Origin: Monoplex corrugatus
Taxonomy: Eukaryota; Mollusca; Gastropoda; Littorinimorpha; Ranellidae
DNA length: 64,000 nucleotides
Reading direction: 5' to 3'
Assembly (NCBI GenBank): GCA_030674185.1
Contig: CM060307.1
Span: 66,029,405 to 66,093,404, forward strand
Position numbers and translations under genes: made by a program. The number at the start of each line of letters is the position of its first letter. The first letter of the stretch is position 1. The notes under the pieces are model-generated. The model had not been told where the DNA came from. It did not search any database and saw nothing but the letters and a program-made list of their open reading frames with translations. This document shows, in pieces, positions 35,570-47,449 of the stretch.

Positions 35570-35597
35570 CAGTGTCACCTTGGCCTCCACCGGCTTT
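35570..35597 (-). CDS. 28-bp micro-exon of the same minus-strand gene
   Basis: Minus strand: acceptor (TATATTTCAG) | 28 bases reading KAGGGQGDT | donor GTAAGTTAT, a strong site. The exon enters at phase 0 and leaves one base, which the next exon completes, so the joined reading stays open to the stop. The intron between them is 4.4 kb (31191-35569) and contains MITEs and a SINE. A LINE (35618-37088) begins only about 20 bases upstream of the acceptor AG. Without an upstream exon or a homologue the call remains tentative. Confidence 0.5.
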
Positions 35598-35606
35598 CTG
35601 AAATAT

Positions 35607-37099
35607 ACACAGTGAGATTGAGATGAATAAGGATTTATATTTATGCTTTGTTGATTTTACCGTTTTCGATCGGGTAAGACATGAAAAATTGATCAGCCAA
35701 CTAGAAAGACTCAATATTGATGGAAAAGATTTACAAATAATCAGAACTATGTATTGGGAACAAACAGCTGCAATGAGAATAGAAAACAATATAATCTCTT
35801 TCCAAAATATCGAAAGAGGAGTCAGACAAGGTTGTGTTTTGTCACCAGATCTGTTTCACTTTACTGCGAAAACGTAATGAAGAACCTAGAAGAGGATCCT
35901 GGATTAAAGGTTAGAGGAAAAATGATAAATAACATTCGATACGCATATGACACTGTACTAATTGCAGAAAATGAAAGGGACCTACAAAACCTTGTGAAGA
36001 TAGTAGAAATAGAAAACAAAGGTAAGGGGTTGGAACTAAACAGCAAGAAGACTGAAGTCATAGTGATCAGTAAAAACCATGAAATCCCCTCATGCAAAAT
36101 AACAGCAAACAGCACAACCTTGAGAAAGGTTGATAAATTCAGGATTATAACTCTTGAGAGTCACGTAGGAGTTGTAGAATTTCTCAAAATCCAAGATAGT
36201 TTGCGCTACCCATTCAGCTGGCATAGAAGCAGCACAAAGCACAAAACTGTAATGGGTACCTATGCTAGCTGAATGGGTAGCGCAAACTGTGTTGGATTTT
36301 TAGAAATATTACATGGGAGATAACTTTCTGAGCTTACAGCTTTGTGCTTTGTGGCTGCTTCTATGCTAACTGAATGGGTAGCGCAAACTATGTTGGATTT
36401 TGAGAAATTCTACATGGGAGAAAACTCCTACGTGACTCTCAAGAGTTATAATCCTGAATTAATCTTTAAAAATTCTCCCTGCTTCCCTCTTATTTCCTTT
36501 GAGGTTGATAAGTTTAAATATCTGGGAACGATCATTTCACCAGACGGCAGATGCACATCAGAAATAGCCAGCAGAATCAGCCAAGCCAAAACAGCTCTCA
36601 AGAAGATGAAAAGCATTCTTACCAACAAATGCCTATCAATTATCAGGAAGAGAGTTCTTGAATGTTATAGAGAAGCGATAATGTTATACCGTTGTGCGGC
36701 GCGGACAGTCGCCAAGCAAAGCCAGAACAAGATTGAGGCAGCCGAGATGTGGTTTCTAAGAAGAATGTTGAGAATTCCATGGACAGCAAAGAAAACAAAT
36801 GAGACAGTCTTGATGGAAGCAGACACAAGATCTTAGGAAGATTAGGAAAAGACGGGCAACATTTATAGGCCATTTCATGAGGAAAGGGGAATTGGAGCAC
36901 CTGGTCACAACAGGAAAACTGGAGGGAAAGAGAGCACCAGGTAGACCCAGGGTAAAAATATTCGACGGACTTGCAGAGTGGCTGAAGACAGAGAGGGTGG
37001 AAGATGTGCTTGCGGCAGCAAGGGATAGAAAGGGATGGAGGGCCATGATCGCCAACACCATGTGGCAAGGCACATGATGATGAAGATGACACAGTGAGA
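35607..37099 (+). mobile_element. 5'-truncated RTE-like LINE with TSD, itself interrupted
   Basis: ACACAGTGAGA flanks the insertion at 35607-35617 and 37089-37099. Coding relic: RT box (LYLCFVDFTVFDRVRHE), RGVRQGCVLSPDLF at 35815-35860, frameshift, then IRYAYDTVLIAEN (YADD changed to YAYD, so inactive), VDKFKYLGTIISPDGRC at 36504 onward, and the C-terminus to 37078 with a frameshift near 36835. It ends in (GAT)n. A palindromic insertion splits it at 36137-36503. Confidence 0.85.
36137..36503. mobile_element. Inverted-repeat element inserted in the LINE
   Basis: GTTGATAA of the LINE is duplicated at 36129-36136 and 36504-36511. The insert has long inverted arms: 36136-36250 ('aggattataactcttgagag', 'gtagcgcaaac' inverted) pairs with 36345-36460. 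A third, direct copy of the arm core lies at 36258-36325. A 43-bp non-palindromic tail follows (36461-36503). No coding capacity, so a MITE or foldback element. Confidence 0.75.
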
Positions 37100-37104
37100 A
37101 AGAT

Positions 37105-37890
37105 AGTTCAGTAACACAACCAAAAATTCTTTTTTCATTATTTGTTGGAATTGTGCAAACTATGAAAGTATTTATGAAAAACTTACACAACCATAAATGT
37201 TCTTTATTATTTTGTTAAAATTCTACAAGCTATGTAAGTATTCTTGAAAAACTTACAAAGAAACTTGAAGCATCTCCATAGAGTTAGACAAGTAGTAAAC
37301 TGTAAGAAAGCTATAACAATACCTGATCCCGTTAGTTCAATTTACATCTGATACATTCAGTTTACTTTACAACTAAAGGTTAATTTACAACTTATTTAGA
37401 CAAATGGCAAGTTGAGTGAAACATATTATAATGTTTGATTTATTTAGTTAGAGCTGATTTAGACAAGTAGTAAGTTGCGTGAAAAAATATTGATCGTGAT
37501 CCATTTACTATAGTTTATTTAGTACTGATGTAAACAAGTGATACATCTGAGACAAGTGACCATCTCAAAAGTATTACAATATCTGACCAGTTTAGTTACT
37601 TTACAACTGATTTATTAAACAACTTGCAAACTCTGTAGACAATATGACATTAACTGGTCCATTCAATTTCATTTCCAACTAATTTAAACAAGTAGCAAAT
37701 TGTGTGTAAAGTGTTACAACGTCTGATCTATTTAGTTTAATATACAACTGATTTAAGCATGTCAATAACTGCAGTGTCGAGCGTAACTGAGTTATTGTAA
37801 TATGTTTTAATATCTGATCTATTTAATTTAATTTACAGTCAATTTAGATGAATGGCCAGCTGTGCATTATTGAAAGATTTTTAATATCTG
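37105..37890. repeat. Degenerate tandem repeats (95-bp duplication, then ~100-bp array)
   Basis: 37110-37265 is a twofold copy ('attatttgttggaattgtgc' / 'attattttgttaaaattcta'). From 37290, units with 'atatctgatc.atttagttta', 'atttacaactgatttagaca' and 'agtagcaagttgtgtg' recur about six times. The array resumes at 40749, so the LINE at 37890-40748 interrupts it. Confidence 0.65.
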
Positions 37891-40748
37891 ACCTAATTAA
37901 TATCATCATCAAGTGCCTTGCCACATGGCATTGGCGATCATGGCCCTCCATATGCATTTGTCCCTTGTTGCTGCAAGCACATCTTCCACCCTCTCTGCCT
38001 TCAGACATTCTGCAAGTCCGTCGAATATTTTTCCCTGGGTCTACTCTACCTGGTGCTCTCTTTCCCTCCAGCTTTCCTGTTGTGACCAGGTGCTCCAATT
38101 CCCCTTTCCTCATAAAATAGCCTATAAATGTTACCTGTCTTTTCCTAATCTTCCTTATGAATGATCTTGTGTCTGCTTCCATCAAGACTGTCTCGTTTGT
38201 TTTCTTTGCTGTCCATGGAACTCTCAACATTCTTCTTAGAAACCACATCTCAGCTGCCTCAATCTTGTTCTGGCTTTGCTTGGTGACTGTCCACGCCTCA
38301 CAACCGTATGACATTATCGGTTCTATATAACATTCAAGAACTCTCTTCCTGATATTAATATAATTGATAGGCATTTGTTAGTAAGATTGCTTTTCATCTT
38401 CTTGAATGCTGTTTTGGCTTGGCTGATTCTGCTGGCTATTTCTGATGTGCATCTGCCGTCTGGCGAAATGATCGTTTCCAGATATTTAAACTTATCAACC
38501 TGTCTCAAGGTTGTGCCGTTTGCAGTTATTTTGCATGAGGGGATTTCATGTTTTTTACTGATCACCATGACTTCAGTCTTCTTGCTGTTTAGCTCCAACC
38601 CCTTTCCTTTGCTTTCTATTTTTACTATCTTCACAAGGTTTTGTAGGTCCCTTTCGTTTTCTGCAATTAGCACGGTGTCATATGTGTATCAAATGTTTAT
38701 TATTTTTCCTCCAATCTTTAATCCAGGGTCTTCTTCCAGGTTTCTCATGATGTTTTCGCTGTAAAGTGAAAACAGATCAGGTAACAAAACACAACCTTGT
38801 CTGACTCCTCTTTTAACATTTTGAAAGAGCTTATATCGTTTTCTATTTCATCGCAGCTGTTTGTTCCCAATACATATTTCCGATTATTCGTAGATCTTTT
38901 CCATCAATATTGAGTCTTTCTAGTTGGTTGATCAATTCTTCATGTCTTACCCGATCGAAAGCCTTGGTATAATCAACAAAGCAGAAAATGAATCCTTATT
39001 CATCTCGATTGACCACTCTATGATAGTTCTTAGGATGTATATGCATTAATAGTTCCTTTCCCTTTGACACATCCACACTGTTCTTCTGCTATTACACTTT
39101 TCCTCATCATGATTATTGTTAATAAGATCTTTGTTACATGACCCATCAAGCTGGTTGTGCAATAGAGTTCGCATTCTGTAGCCCCTGTTTTCTTTGGAAG
39201 TGCAATAAAATTTGATTTTGACATATCTTTGGGGATTTTTCCAGTGTCATGTATCCCATTTAGGAGGATTGTTAATTTTTTCAATACCAAATTCCTCCAG
39301 GGCTTCAGTCATCTCTGTAGTAATGTCTGGTCCTGGGGCTTTTCCTGGTTTAATCTTTTTCAGTGCTGCTCTAACTTCATCTTTCATTATGGGTGGTCCT
39401 CATCATGATTATTGTTAATAAGATCTTTGTTACATGACTCATCAAGCTGATTGCGCGGTAGAGTTCGCATTCTATAGCCCCTGTTTTCTTTGGAAGTGCA
39501 ATGAAAATTGATTTTGACATATCTTTGGGGATTTTTCCAGTGTTATAAATCCCATTTAGGAGGATTGTTATTTTTTCAATACCAAATTCCTCCAGGGTTT
39601 CAGTCATCTCTATAGTAATGTTGTCTGGTCCTGGGGCTTTTCCTGGTTTAATCTTTTTCAGTTCTGCTCTAACTTCATCTTTCATTATGGGTGGTCCTTC
39701 AACGTTCTTTCTCATATAATGTGTTCTTCGTTTCTGTCATCTTCAAAAAGGTCTTTAATGTACTCTCCCCATCTGTCTAATATTTCGTCTTTTTCCATGT
39801 TAAGCGTACCATGTTTCGATTTTAAGCAACCAATTGATGTGCATGTAGTTTTCCTGTGGACAATGTCTTCAATTCTTCCGTACATACCCTGAAGATCCGT
39901 TTTGTGTCGGTCTTCTATTTCTTTGCATTTTGTTTTCAGCCAAGCATCCTTAGCTTCATTGCACCTATTCCTGATTTCTTTGTTCGTCTTCCTGTATATT
40001 TCCTCCTTTCTCTTTGCCTTCCTCCGTTCCTCCATCAAGCCTAGAATTCTGTTGTCATCCAGTTCTTTTTTGCTTTTCTATCCACTCTAGGGATATCTTC
40101 ACAAGCTTCATATATCGAGTTTCTGAACTTTGTCCATTGTTCCTCACTGTCACCAACGTCTTCCAGAGCACTGAATTTGTTTTGAACATGTACGTTAATT
40201 TTTTTACGAATCACTTCACTTGTCTTTAAGAGTCCAAGATTTAGTTTGATGTTGCTTTTGGTCTGTTTCCTTTTCCTTAATTTCAGCCTTAATCTTCCCA
40301 CTACATGATTGTGTTCACAGTTGCAGTCTGTGCATGGTAATGTTTTTGCTGTCAGCAAAGAATTTCTAAATCTTTTGTTAATCAGGATGTAATCAATCTG
40401 ATTTTTGGTATTATCTCCTGGACTCATCCATGTCCATTTTCTTCTATTAGGCTGCTCAAACCAGGTGTTTCCTACTATGAACTCATTCATCTGTTCCCAG
40501 TCTACAAGTTTCCCTCCCCTTTCGTTTTGTGTACCAAGGCCATGAGGTCCGACTATATCCTCCACCCTATCCTGTCCCACTTTAGCATTAAAATGTCCCA
40601 TTATTATTGTAACTTCTTGTGATTTACATTGGGCCTTGGCCATCTCTAATACTTCGTAGAAGTTGTCAATTTCGCCCTGAGTACTTGCGGATGTTGGTGC
40701 ATACACCTGAATTATGTTGATATCAAATGGGTTGCCACCCAATTTAAC
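37890..40748 (-). mobile_element. RTE-like LINE, EN to C-terminus, minus strand (broken)
   Basis: The longest copy of the (GAT)n-tailed family. Minus strand: endonuclease from 40742 (QVYAPTSAS, IMGHFNAKVG with the metal-binding Asp of GDFN changed to His, NQIDYILINKRF), linker (40038-39390, GKAPGPDNI), RT (EEQCG, KAFDRVRHEE, VRQGCVL, IRYADDTVLIAEN region), then the YLETIISPDGRC and GKLEGKRAPGR blocks down to the tail at about 37905. There are multiple frameshifts. The N-terminal part of the endonuclease is missing, so it is 5'-truncated. A 296-bp tandem duplication lies within it. RTE/BovB-like is a motif-based guess. Confidence 0.85.
39102..39695. repeat. 296/298-bp tandem duplication inside the LINE
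   Basis: 39102-39397 and 39398-39695 are close copies of the same linker-RT segment, joined head to tail at 'gggtggtcctcatcatga'. They differ by scattered substitutions and small indels, so the duplication is not brand new. Confidence 0.9.
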
Positions 40749-40915
40749 CAGAAAAGTGGCAGGCTGTGTATAACATATATGACATTATCTGATACATTAA
40801 GTTTAATTTACAAATGATTCAGGCAAGTGGCAAGTTGTACAGGTACGTGTAAAGTAATGCTGTTATCTATTATCTGATCCATTTAAGCATCTAGTTTCAA
40901 ATCACAGTTTTCTGT
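40749..40915. repeat. Continuation of the ~100-bp tandem array
   Basis: 'tctgatacattaagtttaat' + 'ttacaaatgattcaggcaag' + 'tggcaagttgta' matches the units at 37290-37890 on the other side of the LINE. Confidence 0.7.
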
Positions 40916-40964
40916 ACTTTCGTAACATTTAAGGCCCGATCGGAAAATTCGAGTCTACACATAA

Positions 40965-41065
40965 TGAGCATTGTGTATGTGTATGTGTATGTGTGTGGTG
41001 TGTGTGTGCGTACACGTGCTGTGTCTGTGTTTGTGTGTGTGTATGTTTGTGTGTGTGTGTGTGAA
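40965..41065. repeat. (GT)n microsatellite, interrupted
   Basis: GT/AT-step repeat of about 100 bases. Confidence 0.85.
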
Positions 41066-41892
41066 AAAATCTTCTCTTATGTTGTCAGAAAACGTTGTCA
41101 TTGTTGCTTCTAAATGGCTGTGACATGGGAGTCGCATTACTGGGATAGGTTTGTGATTTTTCCTGACCAGTCATGCAATAATTTAGGATTGTTGCATAGT
41201 AGGCTTTCACTCAATGGGCTGTCACAGAGTAGGCGTTGTACAGTAGGTGGTCATGCAGTGGGCCCTTGCACAGTGGGCCTTCATGCAGTGCGTGTATGTG
41301 TGTTTGTGTAAGCCTGTGTATGTGTGTGAAGAAAGTGTGTCAGCGAGGTTTTCTGAGCCATCAATGGACGGATCAATTTATAAAATCAGATATTTGGGTT
41401 GTTTATAATGGTCAGTCTTGAATTCAAATGCGGGCCAGTATCAATCAGCTAGCCAGTTACTAACAATAATATACTGAACTAACCAGCTAATAACAATAAA
41501 ATAATATCTAGCCCCTACCAATTAACAAGGCAGCTTACTACAGTAATATACTATCTAGCCACTATAGTATGTTCAAGAAACTTATCAATCAACCATCAAC
41601 AAAAGTTACCAAAATCAGACAAACAAAGCCAAATCAAACACAATCTAACAAGTGGGCATATCTAAATCAACACTACCAGATGTCCCGTAAACAACACGTG
41701 CCACCTACATCAATATAGACGACTCCATTAAAATGTATATATGTATGTATGATAATAAAACTCTGCTATATTATGCCCAGGGGCAGTTTTGACGCATCAC
41801 ACATGCCTAGCATCAGCTCTCGCTTGGCACGCGGTCGCTGCACTCAGGGAGATCCGATTCAGTATAGCACACATACCATATCGCTGTCAACA

Positions 41893-42412
41893 ATGTTTTC
41901 ACTGAAAACTGCGTGTTTCGTGACAGGGGCAAGTCGTGGGCTTGGTGAAAGTATCGCTGTGAACCTTGCTTATAAGTTTCCGCCGGGATCAATGATAGTT
42001 CTGCTGGCAAGAAACGAGAGTGCTTTAGATACTGTCAAAAAGGGTCTGTTAGAGAAAGCACCACACGTCACAGCAGTGACCCGGCGCTTCGACCAAAGCT
42101 CACAGGATCAAAGCCAGTTCAATACATTATTCTCCCAAACCTTTGAGTCAATGGATGCCAGAGCTGCAGATTTCCAGCAAGCCATTATCATTCACAATGC
42201 CGGCAGTATCGAACCGGTGAAGTACATACGTAACTTACCAGGCGTACAGGAGTTGAGGCATTATTTTGACACCAACCTATCTGGTGTTATAGCGTTAACC
42301 ACAGAATTTTTGAAGTTCTTTCCAGGATCATGGCTTGCTAGTCGTGTTGTCATCAACATCAGTTCCCTGACAGCTATACAACCATTTAAAAGCTGGGCAC
42401 TGTACAGCGCAG
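41893..42412 (+). pseudogene. SPR: Sepiapterin reductase copy 1, exon 1
   Basis: This exon encodes residues 1-173 of an NADPH-dependent short-chain dehydrogenase/reductase that in animals converts 6-pyruvoyl-tetrahydropterin to tetrahydrobiopterin in the cytosol. The cofactor motif TGASRGLGE is near residue 10, LLARNES follows the second strand, HNAGSIEP corresponds to the NNAG motif, INISS holds the catalytic serine, and the catalytic Tyr (YSAGK) lies at the exon end with its Lys in exon 2. The ATG at 41893 is chosen over the in-frame 41749 because MFSLKT...TGAS matches family length and is conserved in copy 2. Exon 1 itself is open; it differs from copy 2 at nine residues by eye, including SWLAS for SSAAS. 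The gene is called broken because of exon 2. Confidence 0.85.
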
Positions 42413-43254
42413 GTAGGATTTGGTTGAACCAACCAGTTTTATTCTACGAACCAAACTTGAAACAAGTAGACCAAGAAAAGCAGAAAGGGGGGTGGTGGTG
42501 GAAAGAGGGGGAGGCAAAGTAGAAAAGATGTACGCCCATGTACGTGTGAAGGGGTAAAGTGCTGAGAAGGAGCCAGTTTATAAAATCAGTGGCCTAAAGC
42601 CAGGTAAAATTGAAGTTTATTATATGCCTTATCCAGCAAATTTCATTGAAACCATTAACAAGTTTATACATATTTTAACCGTGCAGATTGTGTGAACGAC
42701 TTCAATCACAATCAACAATAGTCACAATATCTCATCTACTGATGAACAGATTTTGATGCATTTCTGCATTAAGACCATATGATGTAGTCTAGGAGTCCAC
42801 ATGCACAGCATATAACTGGGGGGAAAGCAAGTGCCTCTATCAGTATCACACTGTGTAATAAACTGCCTTTCTTTTGCCACACTGCTATGACTTGCAAGCA
42901 TACAGGGATAATAACATTGCTATATCATTCAATGAGATTCAGTTAAAATTCAGTGGCAAGTTATCATTATTAGCCAGATCACAAATAAACGAAAATAAGC
43001 AATGAATTTTCTGAGTTCAAATTGTTCAGAACAGAAACGTTCACAATGAAAGATACCCAAAATTGCAACAGAAAAAAAACGTAACAGATTTGAGAAAATC
43101 AGAAACCTTTGTCAATAATGATTTCATCCACATTGATACAACTGTTTTTCATTTTGTCGGTAATGATTTCATACTGACATGGCTGTATTTCATTCTCTTG
43201 TTGTTCTTCAGTCACACTTTAAAGTTCGTCATGACAAGGTAATGGTCATTACAA

Positions 43255-43590
43255 AAGTTAACTGCTGAAAACATTGTTTTAGCCCTATCAGTGCCAGACC
43301 TGTTCTGGTTCTTCACAAGAATATTATCATTTGGCTTCGATATTGATTGACTGGGACATGCTGTGTCTATTGTTTGCGTTCACCTTGAGTTTTAGCAAGT
43401 ATCAAGTTATTATCACTGGCGAATTCTAGCACTAGCAACTGTAGTCCTCTATCACTGGTACTGTTACAGTGGAGGCCACAGAAATCCCTCCAGTCTTCTT
43501 CGGCATCTATACGAACCTTCAGGTTCCTGTCATCTTCAATGATGAGGAGGTCTTTGTTTTCAACTTTGTTGATGATCGATTGAAGCTGGC
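43255..43590 (-). mobile_element. LINE endonuclease fragment, antisense in intron 1
   Basis: On the minus strand it reads DDQTEEFDSQLQSIINKVEN, KDLLII, DDRNLKVRIDAEEDWRDFCG and DRGLQL...LEFASDNNLILAKT, the standard endonuclease segment (..GDWNAKVG.DA..DWRDFCG......RGLRLLEFA..N.L...NT) of RTE-type LINEs. The catalytic GDWN is DDRN here. The same fragment sits in copy 2 at about 60790-61010, so it predates the duplication. Confidence 0.75.
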
Positions 43591-43970
43591 TGTCAAATTC
43601 CTTAGTCTGGTCATCATCATAAAGCTGGCTGTCAAATTCCTTAGTCTGGTCATCATCATAAAGCTGGCTGTCAAATTCCTTAGTCTGGTCATCATCATAA
43701 AGCTGGCTGTCAAATTCCTTAGTCTGGTCATCATCATAAAGCTGGCTGTCAAATTCCTTAGTCTGGTCATCATCATAAAGCTGGCTGTCAAATTCCTCAG
43801 TCTGGTCATCATCATAAAGCTGGCTGTCAAATTCCTTAGTCTGGTCATCATCATAAAGCTGGCTGTCAAATTCCTCAGTCTGGTCATCATCATAAGCTGG
43901 CTGTCAAATTCCTCAGTCTGGTCATCATCATAAAGCTGGCTGTCAAATTCCTCAGTCTGGTCATCATCAT
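43582..43970. repeat. 39-bp VNTR grown from the LINE fragment, ten copies
   Basis: Ten near-identical copies of 'gaagctggctgtcaaattcc' + 'ttagtctggtcatcatcat'. The unit is the piece encoding DDQTEEFDSQL on the minus strand. Copy 2 of the segmental duplication has it once (60967-61005). The 13-residue protein repeats on both strands are artefacts of a length divisible by three. Confidence 0.95.
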
Positions 43971-44089
43971 ATATTTAATGCGATTCTTCAGTGAAATGCA
44001 AAATTTGAGCAAGAAAAGAAAAGGAGACGGAAAAAAGAAAAGGAAACTGGAAATATACTTGAAAATCTTTTTAGACATCCTTCTGGGAA

Positions 44090-44235
44090 CATCAGAATCA
44101 TATTGTAGATGTGGAGGGTGTCTGCCACTTCATTCGCCTGGTGCCATCCAGGTCTTCCACTGGATTTGTTCTGAAGCTGGAGCATCTAGAGTTGTAGGCA
44201 TGAATACCTGGCTGGTTGACTGGCATCTGGTCAGG
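44090..44235. repeat. Dispersed repeat shared with 18530-18625
   Basis: Similar to the 18.5-kb segment. It lies at the 3' edge of the large antisense retrotransposon and may be part of its 3' UTR or a separate insertion. Confidence 0.45.
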
Positions 44236-44899
44236 TGACTAAATCAATAAGCTCACTGTTGTGTGGTGGTAAGGGTGAAAGTGAAGATAGGAGGCAGAAG
44301 AGCGTAGGTGGTAAGGCAGCCTGACAAAGAAGACCCAGGGAAGGCAGAGGTGGTGTTTCTCTCTTTATTCCGACCCAACCATTCACGACCAGACCAGAGG
44401 AGAAAGGCATACATGGCACTTGTTCTTGTTCTTGTTTTGTATTATCGTCCCAGCGTGTTCACGATTAGGGACTGTCTTGAGGATGAACCGTGTCATATAA
44501 TTAAAGAAGGAGATCGTTGTCTTGTAGTTTCCATGTCCAAGATGGGAGGGGTTTCAAGAAGTTAGAGATGAAGGTGAGTCCGGAGGTGGCTGGGGGTCTT
44601 TAGAGATATGGTCCAACTGCCGATGAGTGAGAAAGATTGGCTGCCAGGACTAGAGGTGCCCACCCATAGAGCTGTCTTGATTAGTTAGTTGAAGCAGCTG
44701 AAGAGGGTTTGCTTGCCCTGTGAAAGTGGTTGCTTAAGATCAGGCAATCGAAAAGTCAATGCTGGAAGGAGACGAAATCCTTCATACAGAGACACCTAAC
44801 TGGAGTGAACTTGGTTGTCCATGTGTTAATCCTTATCTTGGACATCAAATAAGCGATATGTGGAGGTTGGTTGGTGAAGAGAGTAGCTTTGGTTTCGCC

Positions 44900-45640
44900 T
44901 TGACAATCTTGAATTGGCCAGACGAGTTGCATTAATTTTGTATTCAGTCTCTCAGAGAGTCCATGTTGTCTACTTGATCTTCTGGTTAATGTCACTGATG
45001 GAGAGAGTAAGTAGAAGGTCGGGATCACTAATTTTCTTGGCTCCATCTTTCGCTGCTGTATCGGCCTTTTCATTTCCAGGAGGCCAGTATGGGAGGGAAC
45101 CCATTGATATCGAAGTTTGACGTTTTTGGTTTGAAGATGGGTAGCAGTATTTTGAATGGCATGGAGTATGTCTGGCCTGGAAGTACATTGTTCCCTAAGG
45201 AGTACATCCAGCGAAGATTTTGAGTCTATGAAGATAGTGATGGTTTCTGGAGGATTTTCTAGATGATTCAAGTAAGAAAGGGCTGTCAAAATGGCAGACA
45301 GTTCTGCTTTGAGGATGTTGGTTGGAGAGATTTTTTTTTTGAGATTGTGGCGTTTGTTGAGGCAAGGTATACTCCTGCATCGCTGTTTCCATCATCTAAA
45401 ACAGAACCGTCTGTATAGATCTGGTAGTTGTTGATGTAGGGTCCAGCAAGGAGTTCACGGACGATGTTGGTGAGGAGATGAATGTTATTTTTTTTGGAAA
45501 AGCGGGACAAATGGTCCAGGATATCTGGTGGCTCACGGTCCCAAGGTGGTACAGGATCAGTTAGTAGTTTGCTAAGGGAGTGCCTATCCTGGTTGAGAAG
45601 ATCAGCTTTAATTCGTACATCTTTGGTGGATGTCATTAGG
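44900..45640 (-). pseudogene. Retrotransposon RNase H domain
   Basis: Minus strand: YTDGSVLDDGNSDAGVYLAS near 45425 (first catalytic Asp), KAELSAILTALSYLN near 45310 (catalytic Glu) and TIFIDSKSSLDVLLREQ near 45230 (second Asp), then LRYQWVPSHTGL (the usual W.P.H.G..GNE.AD end). The pieces lie in different frames, so an intact protein is not made. Confidence 0.8.
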
Positions 45641-45699
45641 CTATGGTGGCAGTCGACGAGTGGAGCTGAATTCCAGTCATCTGTCAGTTCGACATCAGT

Positions 45700-47000
45700 G
45701 GTGTTAACAACTTCAGATGAGCGGAAGATGTAGTTACAGGTAGTCCTTTTGATGCAGTGCCATAATGGAAGGATGCCAGCTTCATTGTAGACTTGTCTTT
45801 ACGGGACAGATTGAGAGAGTCCTAAAGCCAGGCAAAGAGCAGTGCATTCAACGGTGGCAAGTTGTCTTAATAAGATAATGGGTAGATCATGTAAGGCCAA
45901 GGATCCGAAAAGAAGTCGTGATCGAATTAGTCTCTGTGTGGGGAGAACATGTGTTTCTCGTAGTTGTCCCCAGGATTCTCTGCGTATGGAGCGAAGTAAG
46001 TTTAGGGCTCGTCTTCCATTTAGAATGGCATTACGAACCTGTTTAGACCAGCAGCCGTTGCTTTGAAAGATGAGGCCGAGATATTTGATGGATGTAGAAG
46101 CCTTGACTGGTGTGCCGTCTATGAAGATGTTGACTTATTTGGGAAAGCAGCTAACTGTACGTAGAACAGGCATGAAGACTGTAGCAGAGATTATGAAAGC
46201 GTTTTCCTTGAAGGAGTGCAGAACATTGTTAATTTCTCTTTGAAATATTTTGAGGGCAGACTTTTGAAGTGATCTGGATTTCTGAGGCCGTCGGATCTTG
46301 GTGGTTCGCCAGAGTGCAACATCGTCTGCACAGGCAGTTATAACAGTGTCCTGTTTTAGGTTTTGGCCTATTTGAGTGATCATAAGCGTAAATAGAAGAG
46401 GAGCTATGACCGAACCTTGAGGGACGCCCATGTCAATTGTCTTAGATGGGGTGGTGATGTCTTTCCAACGAACAGCCATGGTTCTGTTGGTGAGAAAGGA
46501 GCTGATGAATCGAAATAGATTTGACGATTTGATTTGCTTCCTTAAGATGATGGAGGAGTTTGGCATGCCAAACAGTATCGAAAGCTTTGGCAATGTCAAG
46601 GAAGCAGGAAAGCATGACTGTTACTTGGCTAGGGCTTTTCAGATGTGTTCTCCAAGTCGAACTAGATGGTCATTGATGCTACGTCCTTTTCGAAACCCAG
46701 CCTGGGAAGTAGGGAGTGGACCTTTCTTGTCAATAAAGTATCGAAGTCGACCTTGAATGATGCGTTCATACACCATACCAAGATGTGAGATAAGAGAGAT
46801 AAGTCTGTAGTTGTTGGTTTGACTTCGAGGCTTGTTGACTTTCGGAACTGGGATGATAATGGCCTCTTTCCGGGACTGAGGAATGGTTCCTTCTTTCCAG
46901 CATTTGTTAAAAAAAAAAGGCTAAGATTGTTTTCAGGCTGTTGTTGTTCCTGAGGAAGATGGCTACTTAGGCTGGCACAGGCAAAGTGATGAAGAAAGGC
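45700..47000 (-). pseudogene. Retrotransposon reverse transcriptase domain
   Basis: Minus strand: DIAKAFDTVWHAKLLHHL near 46600, FISSFLTNRTMAVRW, GVPQGSVIAPLLFTLMI near 46420, and ACADDVALW near 46310 (YADD changed to CADD). The KAFD segment and the GVPQG segment are in different frames. Template for this element's own replication; non-functional here. Confidence 0.85.
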
Positions 47001-47449
47001 TTCAGCTTTCTCCTGAGGAGTGTTAAGACCTGACCGTCCATGGATAGTATGTTTTTTTGAGGTGGATTATAGCTTCTCTTTTAGAGTTTCAGATGTTTCC
47101 ACGTTGTTTGAAGATCTCCACTGCAAGTGTTAGCCTTGTCAGTCCAGTAGTGAAGTCTAGCTTTAGCAATGATCTTCTTACTGGATATGTTTGCTTCTTT
47201 CATGGAGTTGTAGCCGGACTGTATTTCATCGAAGGTAGCTCTAGTTTTCCTCAGTCATATGTACTGTCGATATGCACGGTGTTTCTTTTGGACGGCTAAT
47301 TTACAGGCAGGGGTCCTTAGGGGTTTCAGCGTTGTTGAGATGGCCTTTTCTTCAACGGAATTGAATCTTTTGCAGCGTTGTAGACATGGTTTGTGATCTG
47401 GGCGTTTAGGTCATCAATTGATTGGTTGAGATCTAGGAAAACCTCTGTG

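Noticed and set aside
41749..41892. N-terminal extension of SPR copy 1 from an upstream in-frame ATG
   Set aside because: The extension has no counterpart in the family or in copy 2, where no in-frame upstream ATG exists; the start at 41893 gives the usual length.
43469..43933. 154- and 124-residue repeat-protein ORFs
   Set aside because: Produced by a 39-bp VNTR in an SPR intron, derived from LINE sequence.
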